Positions 47,611 to 59,429 are shown, numbered from the stretch's first letter. The stretch is 64,000 nucleotides of DNA from Stictocephala bisonia (GCA_035578905.1 JAQJVL010000601.1:294001-358000); one strand, 5' to 3'. The notes: generated by a model from the sequence alone, not told the origin. Made by a program: numbers and translations.

Positions 47611-47755
47611 GATTATGGCCTCAAGCGGTTAGCGCCTTAAGAACCCATCAGTTGTCGAGTTGTTGAAGTACGCAACTTAGCCCTGATTAATTCCAGTCGT
47701 TAGGTGAAATGGATTTCATTCATCTCTGACCAAAACACATTCTCCACCGTCTTTA
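47611..47755 (+). mobile_element. tRNA-derived SINE family B, copy 2
   Basis: The head ATGGCCTCAAGCGGTTAGCG closely resembles box A of Leu/Ser tRNAs (GTGGCCGAG.GGTTAAGGCG type). Further on, GTTGTCGAGTTG may be a decayed box B. The tail GTCGTTAGGTGAAATGGATT and CATTCATCTCTGACCAAAAC is shared with 18690-18775. Confidence 0.55.
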
Positions 47756-48366
47756 CAACAGTTCTTTTCCTTTGGAAAAATATTTAGACTTAAATATCTT
47801 CCAGTGCCTCTTAAATCTCAAGTATTTTTTTTTATTTTCCTTTAATAATTTACGTAAACAAAATATATGAAGTATGTGTGAATGTTTGTTTGTTTTTGTT
47901 TTTTTAGATTAAAATATATGCTGTAATTATTTGTATTAATTAATTTCTAATGCCATTATCGACATCAGTAATTCAGAATATATATTTTTAATAATTATTA
48001 TTGAAGAATTATATTTGAATTTGTGTTTATTAAAAATTGATCAATGTTTATCAAAATGTAATATTTCAAGGCAACTTGCCATATTTTTATTTATTTTAAA
48101 CATAAAGACTATTGCCTACGTTATATTGATGTAAAAACTTGAACAGAACATCATATATGTATATTACACATATTGATACTATGTTCATTTTTGAGGTATT
48201 AAATTGTGAGGCAAAATAAGGCTTAGATAATACTTCCGTATTTTCTAAATCACAATGGAAAACTCCAATATTACCTTTACATTATCAAGCTATATGCTCT
48301 ATAAAGTTCCCATTACTATTTTTATATACTATCTGGATGAAATAATAAAAAATACATATTCTTACT
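47756..48366. other. AT-rich sequence, nothing recognised
   Basis: No convincing motif. Confidence 0.4.
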
Positions 48367-48368
48367 AT

Positions 48369-48853
48369 ATATAGGGTTGACAAAATTATGGAAACGCGAT
48401 CACAACTTTTGGATGACTTAAGTTAGAAAATCGATATCTTGCTCATGATCATGGTTAAAAAGAACATACTTTTTGACGCCATTAGCGAAATTTCATCTGG
48501 CTAATGAAAGATTGAAGGAGTTGAAGGAAAAAATCTTTAACGTAAGCCTAGATCACGTTTGGTATCAAATGAAATGTCTATTCATAATAAATTAATTGCC
48601 ACAAATCGGACTTCGAAAGGTCTATCCTTTCCAGAGCAGTGGTGATTTGAATTTGAAATTAATTAATAATAAATAAATAAAAACTAAATTAATTAATATT
48701 TTTTATCAATATTTATTGTATTTAGGTAAATTATTTCGATAAACATTTATAATTTATGGAACACAATTATAATGAAACGTTTGACTATAAAAAAACCTAT
48801 AGAACAAGTTACGTTGTTTTGAAAGTGTTTCCGTATTTTTCCCACTCTGTATA
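48369..48853. mobile_element. Tc1/mariner-like MITE (~485 bp)
   Basis: The left end reads TATAGGGTTGACAAAATTAT then GGAAACGC. The right end, as reverse complement, reads TACAGAGTGGGAAAAATACG then GGAAACAC. Both fit the TACAGTG..GACAAAATT.TGGAAAC style of Tc1-like inverted termini, and TA flanks both ends. No transposase remains; the inside is AT-rich non-coding sequence. Confidence 0.6.
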
Positions 48854-48861
48854 TCCCTATA

Positions 48862-49600
48862 TTGTCTCTAATGCATCATAGAAAATACGGAAACAGGGAT
48901 CCCTTTCAACAGTGTGCCAAATATGTTAAGTTAGATATCGCTTGTCAAGAAAGTTCTCTATATCGCCAAGCAAACGGAGGAACCAATATATTCTCGGACT
49001 CTTGCTTATCTGACCCACAAATACTTAGTAAATTAGTAGTATCCCCCAAATAAATTCAATAAGTATTATTACTTTTTAGATTTAAAAAGGAGTACATTAG
49101 TTATTGATAAGGAATTTTAATTCCAGTCAGCTCGTAACTGTTAGTTTTTATTTATTTAACTAATAGCAACTCCAAAATCGTTTTACTCTAATGTGCTTAT
49201 TAAATTAACCAAAACGTTCTAACTTGCTTGTCTTTATTTTTCTTTCTTTATTTATTTGTTTTTATTTTCATTAGATAGAAAATAAATTTGTGTAAAAATT
49301 ACATTATGCTGTTTCAGTTGTATTTGCATTTTTTATGTTTACATTTCTAAGCAAAGAGGATGATAAAACAAATTGTAATGTAATTTTGTTGTAATATTTT
49401 TATAATTGCTACTGAGGCGATCACGTCAGACATAAAAATATACCTCTGTTTATTTTTCGATGTGATAGAAACCACTTCATGTAAAATGCTCCTTACGCAT
49501 ACTGTTATAACCTTAAAAATGTTTCTATATTTTATAAAATTCGTTTGGTTGTGTAGTTTCTGACACGTGTATCAGAAAATTATTGCAGTAATAGATCACA
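48862..49600. other. mixed then AT-rich sequence
   Basis: A 63-codon frame at 48862-49053 has no recognised feature. The remainder is background. Confidence 0.35.
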
Positions 49601-49611
49601 AAATACCTTTC

Positions 49612-49675
49612 AGGTAGTATATTTAATAGTATATTAAATAGTAATAGTATATTAAATAGTATATTTAAGTCTTTT
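49612..49675 (+). repeat. AT-rich short tandem repeat (ATTAAATAGTAT type)
   Basis: AGTATATTTAATAGTATATT and TAAATAGTAATAGTATATTA repeat a 12-18 base word several times, ending in a small hairpin AAGTCTTTTAAGACTT. Confidence 0.6.
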
Positions 49676-50930
49676 AAGACTTATATTGTATAACACTTTA
49701 TTTAGTTAATATTTTATTACTTCTAACTAAAGATAATTTTATTAAATTTTTTTCTAAAACTTCCCCATAAACTATGGTAAGATATGTCATAAAATTAAAA
49801 TTGCTATAAAATTATTATTTTTGCGTGAATCCCTCAGTTTAAACTCTTGAGAAAGCAGTTAAAGTCGTTAAGGAAACTTTTATCTCGTCACTTTGTGGTA
49901 AAGTGGCCCCAGTTAATCGTGGTGTTAGCTTGGTTTACCATCCACAAAGTTTTTGGTATAAGGAATCTTTAGGCTTTCACTTTCAAAATATTAGCAAAAA
50001 TAATGTTGTTTATCAGACAATATATATATATAAGGCTATTATTATTGATCGTATGTACATTAATTTTAAATTATAAATACATTTTAAGTATATTAATAGA
50101 AATGAACCTGTAATTTACTCAATTAAAAAATTTTTAAGAAAATTATTTATATTTTGAATATGGTTTTAAATACGGACCCTCTTTTGCTGGGTTAAAGGGT
50201 AGACACTTTATGTGTAAGTATTATATAAAAAACTGACAATTTTAATTTTAAATTAAATTTAATAGTAAGTATATGTCCAAGTATATATGTAATTATATAT
50301 GACCGGTATATATGGGTGGTCTATTCTGTATTATTATAATTACCTTTATGCATGGTTACAAAACTGCATTGCTTAAATAGAGAAGACCATGATAATATCC
50401 TTACTTATAGTATCGTAGTCAATATTAACAAACGGTATATCTTTTACACTTTTGCAGGGTATATAGTAATAACGTAAAATAAAAATCAAAATGACATTAT
50501 CTCAGCTTTTTACTTCTTTTAAAATATCAAAATCCCTAAACAAGTTAAAATAATAATTGATAAAAAACTCAAAGGCACACCAAAATACCCACCAAATGTT
50601 AACCAAGCATATATTATTGTAGCAATAAACATTTTATTATTTAGGTAATCACATTTATTACAAATTTGTTTTACACGCATCAAGGAAGATGTAAGTCAAA
50701 AGATTTTGATGAAAAACTAGAAAATTACCATTAATAGAAACATACTATTTTTAGGATTGTGTTTTTCCATAGGTAGAATTATAAATTATAAAGAATTGTA
50801 TGTTGCATGGTTAATTATGTTAAAATAAATGGGAAATTACCCATACAAATGTTTACTTATCCTTTTGGCTTTATAAATATTTTAATAATAAAGGATATTC
50901 TTTCACAATTTATACCTGAAACGAGAGTCT
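49676..50930. other. AT-rich sequence, nothing recognised
   Basis: No convincing motif. Confidence 0.45.
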
Positions 50931-51044
50931 AAAATGTGGTTGTATACAGAAATGAGTCCTTAAATAAAGGTTATATCTGTCCCTGTAAGGGTAACATGCA
51001 CGACCCCGTTCTATTGACAGTAGTACATTGGAGAACGGCTGTGA

Positions 51045-51200
51045 CAGGCTCTCTAAAGCAGGAAATCCGAAACCCATCTCCGGCCATATTGATGTACAGT
51101 ATTGTAGGCCGGACGACGTATCCAGCTAGTATGTCAATATTTACCATATGTCCCTGCTAGCTATAGGGATGTCATTGTCAGTGATTTTGTTCTCATATCA
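51045..51200 (+). repeat. dispersed repeat family D, copy 2
   Basis: Counterpart of 22746-22905. The mixed-composition sequence continues upstream to about 50930 (CCTGTAAGGGTAACATGCAC), which may be more of the same element, not retained at the other locus. Confidence 0.6.
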
Positions 51201-51724
51201 GGTCGGATTGTAATGCAATGTTTGTTTTGTTTGGATGGCCTTTACATGACATTTCAATAATACGTTTAATTATAATAGCAAGTAACAATTTAAAATGCAA
51301 TAAATAATCCTTCATTGTATACAGTGCATACAAATACATTTTATTTGCTTTTTTATACAGGCTGATTTGGGCATATGTCGGTATTTAATAAATGTACTTA
51401 CATTTAGGATAATATTACCATTTTCCATAAAATATAAAACAACTGGACTTTTTTTATAGTACACCAATCGCTATATTCAAAATGTGATATTTTTTAGAAA
51501 ACTACAAGGATTACCTTAAACTTAATTTTTAAGGCTGAAATGCTTATTTTGGTTGAAGAAGGTTGATGAGAAAAATATTTATACCGTTTAGGACATCTTA
51601 TTATCAAGAATTAGAATGGGGTCAAAGAATGGAAATATTGGTTGTATAGCGTAGACTGTAACTGAGCAAATCTGTTTTTGGGAAGAAAATAATAAATATC
51701 CACTCACTAGTCGATTTTGTTTAA
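51201..51724. other. AT-rich sequence, nothing recognised
   Basis: No convincing motif. Confidence 0.4.
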
Positions 51725-52285
51725 TCCAATACCACTGTACGTGTGTGGGTGAGTATGTAGGTCAATAACAATGTACATATATGAGTGGGTGGTTGGGTCA
51801 ATAACACTGTACAGGTATAGGAGGGTGGGTCAATAACACTGTACGTGTATGGGTTGGTATATCAATTACCACTGGACGTGTATGAGTGGGTGGTTGGGTT
51901 AATAGCACTGTAGAGGCAGGGGTGCGTGGGTGGGTCAATAACAATGTACATGTTTGGGTGGGTGGGTGGGTCCATAACACTGTAGATCTAGGCGTGAGTG
52001 GGTGTTTCAATAACAATGTATATGTATGAGTGGGTGAATAGGTCGATAAAACTGTATAGGTATGGGTGAGCGGGTGGGTCAATAACACTGTTTAGGTATG
52101 GATGAGTGGTTAGATCTGTACAGGTATGGGTGGATCAATAACACTGAACGTGTATGAGTAGGCGGGTGGATCAATAACACTGTACAGGTATGGGTGGGCG
52201 GGTGGGTCAATAACACTATTCATGTATGAGTAGGCGGGTGGTTCAATAACTCTGTAGAGGTGGGGGTGGGTCAATAGTACTGTAC
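51725..52285 (+). repeat. minisatellite family M, locus 2 (~16 units of 36 bp)
   Basis: Units of modal length 36 begin TCAATAACACTGTAC(G/A)TG and end in GGGTGGGTGG-type sequence. Examples start at 51763, 51799, 51951, 52011, 52079, 52136, 52170 and 52207. Because 36 is divisible by three, a minus-strand frame (51798-52088) reads as a 12-residue Thr/His/Pro repeat; it is not a gene. Neighbouring units differ at many positions and some are shortened or fused (52110-52136), so this array is old. Confidence 0.9.
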
Positions 52286-52550
52286 GTCATCATCTTAATA
52301 TGTAAAAGATAAGAAAATTTCTTGATAATATTTTTGATTTTCTATAAACATTGTAAATTATTAATAGTATGTTAGAGTACGTACTTAGGTTTACGTTATT
52401 AGAAATTCCTCAATTTTAAAATATGAGAAAAAGTTGAGTGTAATCTAAATGTTGCTTGTGTTGCTATGTAACTTTCTATTTTGGATGTTTGGATTTGGTG
52501 AGTTTATCGTTTTTATGATTATATTATATTTTCAAGTATAGATGCCACCT
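52286..52550. other. AT-rich sequence, nothing recognised
   Basis: No convincing motif. Confidence 0.35.
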
Positions 52551-52556
52551 AAGTAC

Positions 52557-52725
52557 CATTGGCCTATACCGGTGGATTTCAACATTATCACAACATAACG
52601 GTGTCAAGCAATCTTGAGCCTGGCTGTTCCTTGGATGGGTAACCAGTGAGTGATGACGTCCTTGTACGCAGCACACCTACCTAATATCTGTTGATGGTTC
52701 GGAAGTTGTTATTTCACTGGTTAAG
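52557..52725 (+). repeat. 5S rRNA-related SINE-like fragment, copy 2 (best preserved)
   Basis: GTCAAGCAATCTTGAGCC (52603-52620) corresponds to 5S box A (GTTAAGCAACGTCGGGCC type). Box C follows at the correct distance as TCCTTGGATGGGTAACCAGT (52627-52646). The upstream part (ACCGGTGGATTTCAACATTA) fits the 5' half of 5S poorly. The downstream GATGACGTCCTTGTACGCAG is not 5S and would be the SINE body. No terminator-like T run directly follows. It is not a functional 5S gene. Confidence 0.65.
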
Positions 52726-54435
52726 TGTTAGAGTTAGATAGTGTTTTTAAGTCCTAACTTCATCTGGTAAAATAATACCTCTTTCTTCATATTGTATACT
52801 GATGGATTCATATTTAAAATGTAAGACTCGTTATTAATTTTATAGTGTTTGGCATGTATACGAGAAGAACTTGTAGAGACCAAGGATATGTCTGGCAACA
52901 AAGATAGGGGGTGTAATTCAGTCAGCACACTTTACTGTTCTCAAGCCTTGTTTAATGTGTTCTAAACTTTGTCCATTTGCCAGGTAGTAAAACCAGAGTT
53001 AGCCCTATTATCACTTGTTTTACAAAGATGTATAGGCCATAGGAGAATGATTTATAGGAAATGTTTGTGAAAAATTAATGAATTTTTTTAGGACAAGAAA
53101 AATGTCTACACAACTTTTTCTTTACACCTCTTCACAATTGCAAACACATTTTCGAAGAAAATTTATTGTCATAAAAGATTAAATGTACCTTATTACTAAA
53201 TTTGTTAGTATATGTTAAAAAACAAATGCATATGTTTCAAAATTCGTCACAAGATTAAGGATTATGTTTATTTACCTATTATTAACACAATACAACTCAA
53301 TATATACATAAATACAACGTCAATACAGTACATATACATAAATAAATAGGAAAATTCCAATATTTTCATGAAATAATTTTATGTTATTCAATATGGCTTT
53401 TACCTTCTTGTTGCCTAAGATATTGGTTTTCCATTGTATAGTTCGTCATACACCTAGCAATAGGTTAGAGATATATTGTTATTAAATTACACATCAAATA
53501 ACCGATCATTTTTATTAGAACAAATTTTAATTTTCCAAGTACAGATATAAATAAATGGGAGCCTTACATATAAATTTTTTTTTTAATTTTCTAGGCTAAT
53601 AATTTTATACGTACCATGAAAATTTTATGTTAAAACGTTTACCTAACCCCATTTTTATAGTAAACTTGGTTTTTTATCCGCTATTTCAAAACTATGACTG
53701 ATATATGAAAAAGTTTATTATATGTCATTTGTAATTTGAATACTTTTCAATTTTATGTGCTACATAGCATGTGGAACTATTTTAAAACAATTTTAGTAAC
53801 AGTGATTTACATATTTTTTAGTTTTAAAATTTTTTTTAATTTTGGAGAATGGGGGGAGAATAAGTCTTATTGTTATTTTACAAAAAATTGTGTTGCTAAT
53901 ATTGGATAATATTTGTATTTCCCTGTGTTGTGCAAACGATTTACAGTAACCCCAATCTACTACTTAAGTTTTTACAATTTGGTCCATCCTTGGGTAAGAC
54001 AAGATAAAAAAGTGTAATATTAAAATTATAAGCATTTAACGACCATAAAATGGAGATGTAACATGCTTATTTTTCTATTTTTTTATATTCGAATATTTGA
54101 TTCCCATTTATGAGCAAGGCCTATATTTTAATACAAAAAATATTTAGGACGTTAGTCATGAAAAACAATATATTATGATTTGAGTTTATTGTACATTCCA
54201 AAGTTTTAGCCACTATATATTGCATGCGGGTGTTGTGAAACTCCCTATAGACCAATACCGAGTAATAAATCCGAAAGTGCATTCAGTACTTAACCTCGAA
54301 TTGAAGATATATTTTTGATACTGCACGTAGCAGATGCATTTTTATTCACTATCAGCAAATACATTTTAAAATATGATAGGTTGTGTTTTTTTAGCTGACT
54401 TTAATCACTTACTCGTCAAGTGGGCATATTATTCT
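52726..54435. other. AT-rich sequence, nothing firm
   Basis: Positions 52726-52960 are mixed in composition and may contain more of the SINE body. The rest is background. Confidence 0.4.
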
Positions 54436-54439
54436 AGGG

Positions 54440-54645
54440 AACACACACGTGCTTGCTGTTCAGTTCTAGTACCGGGGTGGATGGGGAGCCCCCAAGGGTG
54501 GTTCTGGAGGGGTTGGTTGGGGAGGGGAACTCATCGACAGCAGTTCCATCTATTGTTCAACTCCCGGCCTCGTAGCTTTAATGGCTTCCGTAACTATGCA
54601 GTGACGCTGCTCAGCCACTTTCTGTTCGCAGATACGCTCGTCTCA
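54440..54645 (-). mobile_element. tRNA-derived SINE (GC-rich)
   Basis: On the minus strand, GTGGCTGAGCAGCGTC (box A, 54603-54618) is followed about 40 bases later by GGCCGGGAGTTGAAC (54555-54569), a box B (GAGTTCGAAC type) that has lost one base. The downstream body is C-rich (TTCCCCTCCCCAACCAACCC). The composition contrasts sharply with the flanks. The 96-codon plus-strand frame across it is not considered a gene. Confidence 0.55.
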
Positions 54646-55285
54646 CATAACTTGTATAACTAGTCGAGTTTATAAACTTCGCTGATATTTGAGTTACATT
54701 GTAGGATATCTAATAACAACTATGCTTCTTCTTAAAAATAAAAATGGTATTCTAAAGGTTTACATGGTTTTACAAATAGTTATTGTATTTTATTTTAAAA
54801 TATTAGATTTGATAAGTTTAAGGAAGTCATATTCTAATTAAGATTAAACGACACAGATAAAGAAAGGCACAATAACCAGTTTATGTACAGGCTAGATTAC
54901 GTGTTTAAGGGGGTCGTTTTGTTTATCGAAAATTTCCCAATGAATCCCTTTATATTTGAAAGATTTGGTTCATAATATTGATCGTATCGTAACACATGAA
55001 GTTTTTTTTAATAGGTGAATACCTTTTCTAGTGGACCACATGAAAGATTTTGTAACAAAATTAGTTTGTTTTTATATATTTGTTATGCTTTAATAAGTCA
55101 AATTATTTTTAATTTAAAGTCATGTTATCAACTTATGGTCCTTTACATTAGATCTTTGATAATTATAATATTAAAATTATAACTAATTATGATAAAAAAA
55201 CCCTAACAGTATTGTTAAAATAGAGAAGCACGCTGAAGTCTTATGGCTATTTTATTACGTAGGCTGTCTGTACTAGAAAAATAAT
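54646..55285. other. AT-rich sequence, nothing recognised
   Basis: No convincing motif. Confidence 0.4.
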
Positions 55286-55289
55286 TATC

Positions 55290-55560
55290 AGGCTGCACCA
55301 ACTTGGCGACTGCATACTACACTCTGAGTAGTACAGCTGACCATACGTTAAGATTAGTATTCAGGATGCCGGTACTAAAGTTAACTATCTTACTGAAGGG
55401 CTGTCTGGGCCTGTCGACTTCCCCATGGTATTTTGTCAATTTGGGAAACGACCACCTTAAGTTACAGTATATCAAACATGTAGTTTGATCTAGTAGTTTC
55501 CTTAAAACGCCAAAGAACTCGTATATACATATGAGACTCCAATATGTCAAGGAAATTATT
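55290..55560. other. mixed-composition block, unassigned
   Basis: Less AT-rich than its flanks, with overlapping open frames on both strands (55303-55488 plus, 55317-55550 minus). Neither resembles a known family. It may be a unique conserved region, an exon or an old repeat; nothing in the sequence decides. Confidence 0.25.
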
Positions 55561-55889
55561 ATTCAACGATATTTTGAGTTCACTGAGCGTGACTGAGGAA
55601 TTAAATCATAGTTTACTTACATTAAAACTAATAACGATGCTTTTATCAAGTCACACCTAGGTATGATTATATCTTTTAAATAATCTTTGTTGTACTAAAG
55701 ATAATTTTCCAGTCTTTCTGACTTTAGCGTTAAAGAGTTAGTTGTCTCCTAAGGAATTTTTCAACAGGAGCTATTATTGGAATTAAAAAGGAAAAGTAAC
55801 TTCCAATTTCTCCCACACAATGGGTTCTACATTTAGGTAGAATGATTAATCTAAAAACGCAATTAGATCGATTTTGAACCAAGCATAAC

Positions 55890-56105
55890 AATGAAAGCGT
55901 GGATCACGTGGCTGTTGATTGGGCCACGTGTTGGAGGGAGGGGAGGTATAAATGGTGTTTTTAAAGAGGGCTTGAGCACTGTCACTTCCCCAGTTCAATT
56001 GTGAACCAAGAATTGATAGGGTATTGTTGTAAGGTGCATTGACGCGATCGATCACCCCTGCTGTTGAAATACTGCTCTTCGCCCTTTCATACGTGACTAT
56101 CAATG
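55890..56105 (+). promoter_or_regulatory. promoter-like block: paired E-boxes, inverted CCAAT, TATA box
   Basis: Two CACGTG E-boxes (55905-55910, 55925-55930) form an inverted repeat CACGTGGC..GCCACGTG around ATTGG (inverted CCAAT, 55918-55922). A GC-rich GGAGGGAGGGGAGG then leads into TATAAA (55947-55952). About 32-36 bases downstream lies CACTGTCACTT, a weak match to the arthropod initiator TCAKTY. Order and spacing fit a pol II core promoter on the plus strand. The first ATG (56103) opens only 18 codons, so any gene would need splicing. A repeat that happens to contain these words is the alternative. Confidence 0.35.
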
Positions 56106-56555
56106 GCAAATTACCTTACTGAGGCCACAAATTGGCAGCTTCTGCTACAGACCTTATAGAGCGTGACCGATTTTTAAAATATTCTGGACTAAAATTTAAA
56201 ACTTACTGTTGATTTTTTCTCTCAATTTGTGTCTAAATACTTAGTTTTTATCAAAGGGTGTAAGTACATATCTTTTAGGTTTAGATATCTGACATTTGTC
56301 TTCCTCTATTATTTAAATAAATAGTAAAAAATAAAATAAATTTTCGAAAGATTTAAATATGAATATTACTACTTTATAAACCAAAACTACTTTCTGTCAA
56401 TAATGTTCATAAATTAATTTCATATAAATAGACTATTAGATTGCCGAACAAAAAAATATGATATTAAAAAAGGGATGTATTTATTACCAAGTAAAGAACT
56501 ATTGTCTTTTTTTTTAATTTAACCATGTTAAAACTATCTAATTGTGACTTATGAC
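56106..56555. other. AT-rich sequence, nothing recognised
   Basis: Holds no clear splice donor or coding frame that would extend the promoter-like block upstream. Confidence 0.4.
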
Positions 56556-56559
56556 CTAC

Positions 56560-56700
56560 CATCTTTGACTGGATAGAACGGGATTCCTGAGTGGTCACCC
56601 ATCCAAGGAACAGCCACACTTGATGTTGCTTGGAACCGTTATCTTTAGATACCTTTGGAACCGCCGGGACGTGGGAGTCATGACTACTGAAATTGGGAGT
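56560..56700 (-). repeat. 5S rRNA-related SINE-like fragment, copy 3
   Basis: On the minus strand CCAAGCAACATCAAGTG (box A-like) is followed by GTTCCTTGGATGGGTGACCA (box C) and CTCAGGAATCCCG. The 45 bases AACGGT..GGCTGTTCC..GACC align closely with copy 2, including non-5S positions, so the copies share an ancestor later than 5S itself. Confidence 0.65.
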
Positions 56701-57755
56701 TAATAATCATAAAAAGAGATTATTGTGTGTTTATTCTACGTATTGTACATCCAAATAAATAGAAGGGACATTAAGTATCATTATGTGGACATTGTAATGA
56801 GGCATCTGACAAGTATAGTGTTACATTTTCATGACTATTAATTTAATGATTTGTTATTTTGCACTTTGATAGTATTTTTTGGATAAATTTTTAGGTATTT
56901 AAGTAATAATTAAACTTGCCGATATGAAAGCCAGTTCTTAGTGGCTTTTGGTGTAAGAATTGCTTTCATTACCTCAGTGAATAATATTTTAGTAGGAAAT
57001 CTTTCAATTAACTACAACTTTATTGTTTTTAAGTTTAACTATTCATATTTAAATATGATTTAATATATTTATATTCACTCTCATATGAAATATTCCCTTA
57101 CTTTAACAGTTTTGCTTTATAAAATAAAACTTAAGCCAAAAGTTTCCAAGTTTAAGGTAGGGTATTCAATCTCTCAGAGTCTTATAAGTTGGCAACTTTC
57201 ATAAAGTGATTTAGTAAAGTACGAGATTCTTTGTGGGGATTTTCTTTTGACAGAGTAATGCATTTTATTTAGAAAATAAATTACTTCTTCTCGTAAAACT
57301 GTTACCTGTAATTGGAATTTAAATTTTTAGTTAGTTTCATTTTCATACACACTTACCTTCTAATAACAGTCTTATTCATAGAGATAACAATTATTTTTAC
57401 TTATTAAAACCTACCAAATTCAACCTTAATAATGTCTACAACGTTACACTGTAAATAAATATATATTCGTATATATTGTATATCCAACCCAGATGTAATT
57501 TTTAATTCCTCTTAATTCGGAATCTTCGGATTAAAGACTAGATTGTTATTAATAATACATTATTAAAGTACACTTATAAATGAAATGACAAAACCATAAT
57601 GAAACAAGTGGCATATATTTTTCCTGCGCATACTTTGTTAATGGATTTAGAAAAACATGTTTATGCTTACATCACATTTTAGTGTTAATATAAATGTAGA
57701 ATTAAAAACATTTCTTATGAAAACTTTAAACATGGGTTGACTGCAGCTGTAATAA
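56701..57755. other. AT-rich sequence, nothing recognised
   Basis: No convincing motif. Confidence 0.45.
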
Positions 57756-57759
57756 ACTC

Positions 57760-59145
57760 ATATGCCACTGTATGGTATTGCTGGGCCTGATAGGGTCATT
57801 ACAATTTACGTACAAGCTTGCTTTGAAGGGTCTAATTCTACTTACGTGTATACATGGATTGGGGGGGGAGGGGTTGTATCAATGCCATAATATGGGTATA
57901 GGTGGGCCTGATAGGATCATTACAATTTACGTACAAGCTTATTTTGAAGGGTCTAATACTACTTACGTGTATACATGGATTGGGGGGGGAGGGGTTGTAT
58001 CAATGCCATAATATGGGTATAGGTGGGCCTGATAGGATCATTACAATTTACGTACAAGCTTATTTTGAAGGGTCTAATACTACTTACGTGTATACATGGA
58101 TTGGGGGGGGGAGGGATTGTATCAATGCCATAATATGGGTGTAGGTGGGCCTGATAGGATCATTACAATTTACGTACAAGCTTGCTTTGAAGGGTCTAAT
58201 ACTACTTACGTGTATACATGGATTGGGGGGGGAGGGGTTGTATCAATGCCATAATATGGGTATAGGTGGGCCTGATAGGATCATTACAATTTACGTACAA
58301 GCTTGCTTTGGAGGATCTGATACTATTTACGTGTATATGTGGAGGGGGGTGGGTTGTATCAATGCTATAATATGGGTATAGGTGGGCCTGATAGGGTCAT
58401 TACAATTGACGCACAAGCTTGCTTTGGAGGGTCTGATACTATTCACGTGTATAGATGGATTTGGGGGGGGGATCAATGCCATAATATGCTATGGGTGGGC
58501 CTGATAGGGTCATTACAATTTACGCACAAGCTTGATTTGGAGGGTCTGATACTATTTACGTGTATATGAGGAAGGGGGGGCTTGTATCAATGCCATAATA
58601 TGGTTTGAGTGGGCCTGATAGGGTCATTACAATTTACGCAAAAGCTTCCTTTGGAGGGTCTAATACTACTTACGTGTATACATGGATTGGAGGTGGGGAG
58701 ATCAATGCCATGATATGGTATTACTGGGCCTTTTAGGGTCATTACAATTTACGTACATGCTATCTTTGGAGGGCAAATACTACTCACGTGTATTGGTGGA
58801 TTATGGGGGGAGCATGAACGCTATAATATTGTATGGGTGGGCCTGATTGGGTCATTACAATTTACGTACAATCTTGCTTTGAAGGGTCTAATACTACCCA
58901 CGTGTATAGGTGGATTGGGTTGTGGATCAATGCCATAATATGGTCTTGGTGGGCCTGATAGGGTAATTAAAATTTACGTATAAGGTTGATTGGGAAGGTC
59001 TTAACTGCTCTATTTGTATTGGTCTTCGGGGAAGGGGGTCTCAATGCTACCGTACGTGTGAGGGTGGGCTTAAGGGGGTCCATATCAATGTACGCGTATA
59101 GGGGGGTCAGGTCTATCAATACCACTGTACTTGTAAGGGTGGAAC
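57760..59145 (+). repeat. minisatellite family M, locus 3: ~121-bp higher-order array plus monomers
   Basis: Twelve units marked by GGGCC(T)GATAGG or a close variant start at 57783, 57904, 58025, 58147, 58268, 58384, 58497, 58611, 58726, 58839, 58951 and 59065. The spacings are 121, 121, 122, 121, 116, then 112-115. The first four or five units are almost identical; later ones are increasingly diverged. Each unit contains three versions of the ~36-40 base family M monomer: TCATTACAATTTACGTACAA.., TCTAATACTACTTACGTGTA.. and TCAATGCCATAATATGGGTA.., each ending in a G-rich run. From about 59040 the array returns to single monomers (TACCGTACGTGTGAGGGTGG, TACCACTGTACTTGTAAGGG at 59121). Open frames here (57772-58569) arise from the repeat. 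Confidence 0.9.
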
Positions 59146-59190
59146 AACATAACTAAACATATTCCCCATTTAGATAGCAGCCACTTTATC

Positions 59191-59428
<238 letters not shown>

Positions 59429-59429
<1 letters not shown>

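Noticed and set aside
51798..52088. 96-codon minus-strand frame with a Thr-His-Pro-rich 12-residue repeat
   Set aside because: It exists only because the 36-bp minisatellite unit is divisible by three; units vary without codon bias.
52557..52725. Functional 5S rRNA gene
   Set aside because: Only the internal promoter region is conserved; the 5' and 3' thirds of 5S and its terminal helix are missing.
55303..55550. Opposing 61- and 77-codon frames as a gene
   Set aside because: The frames overlap on opposite strands, have no recognised family and no clear splice signals; kept only as a composition anomaly.
57772..58569. Four overlapping 76-80 codon frames with Gly-rich repeats
   Set aside because: They are produced by the ~121-bp tandem repeat. 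Each frame shifts from unit to unit because 121 is not divisible by three.
57760..59145. CRISPR array
   Set aside because: The repeats are directly adjacent with no unique spacers, unit length is ~121 bp, and the context is eukaryotic.
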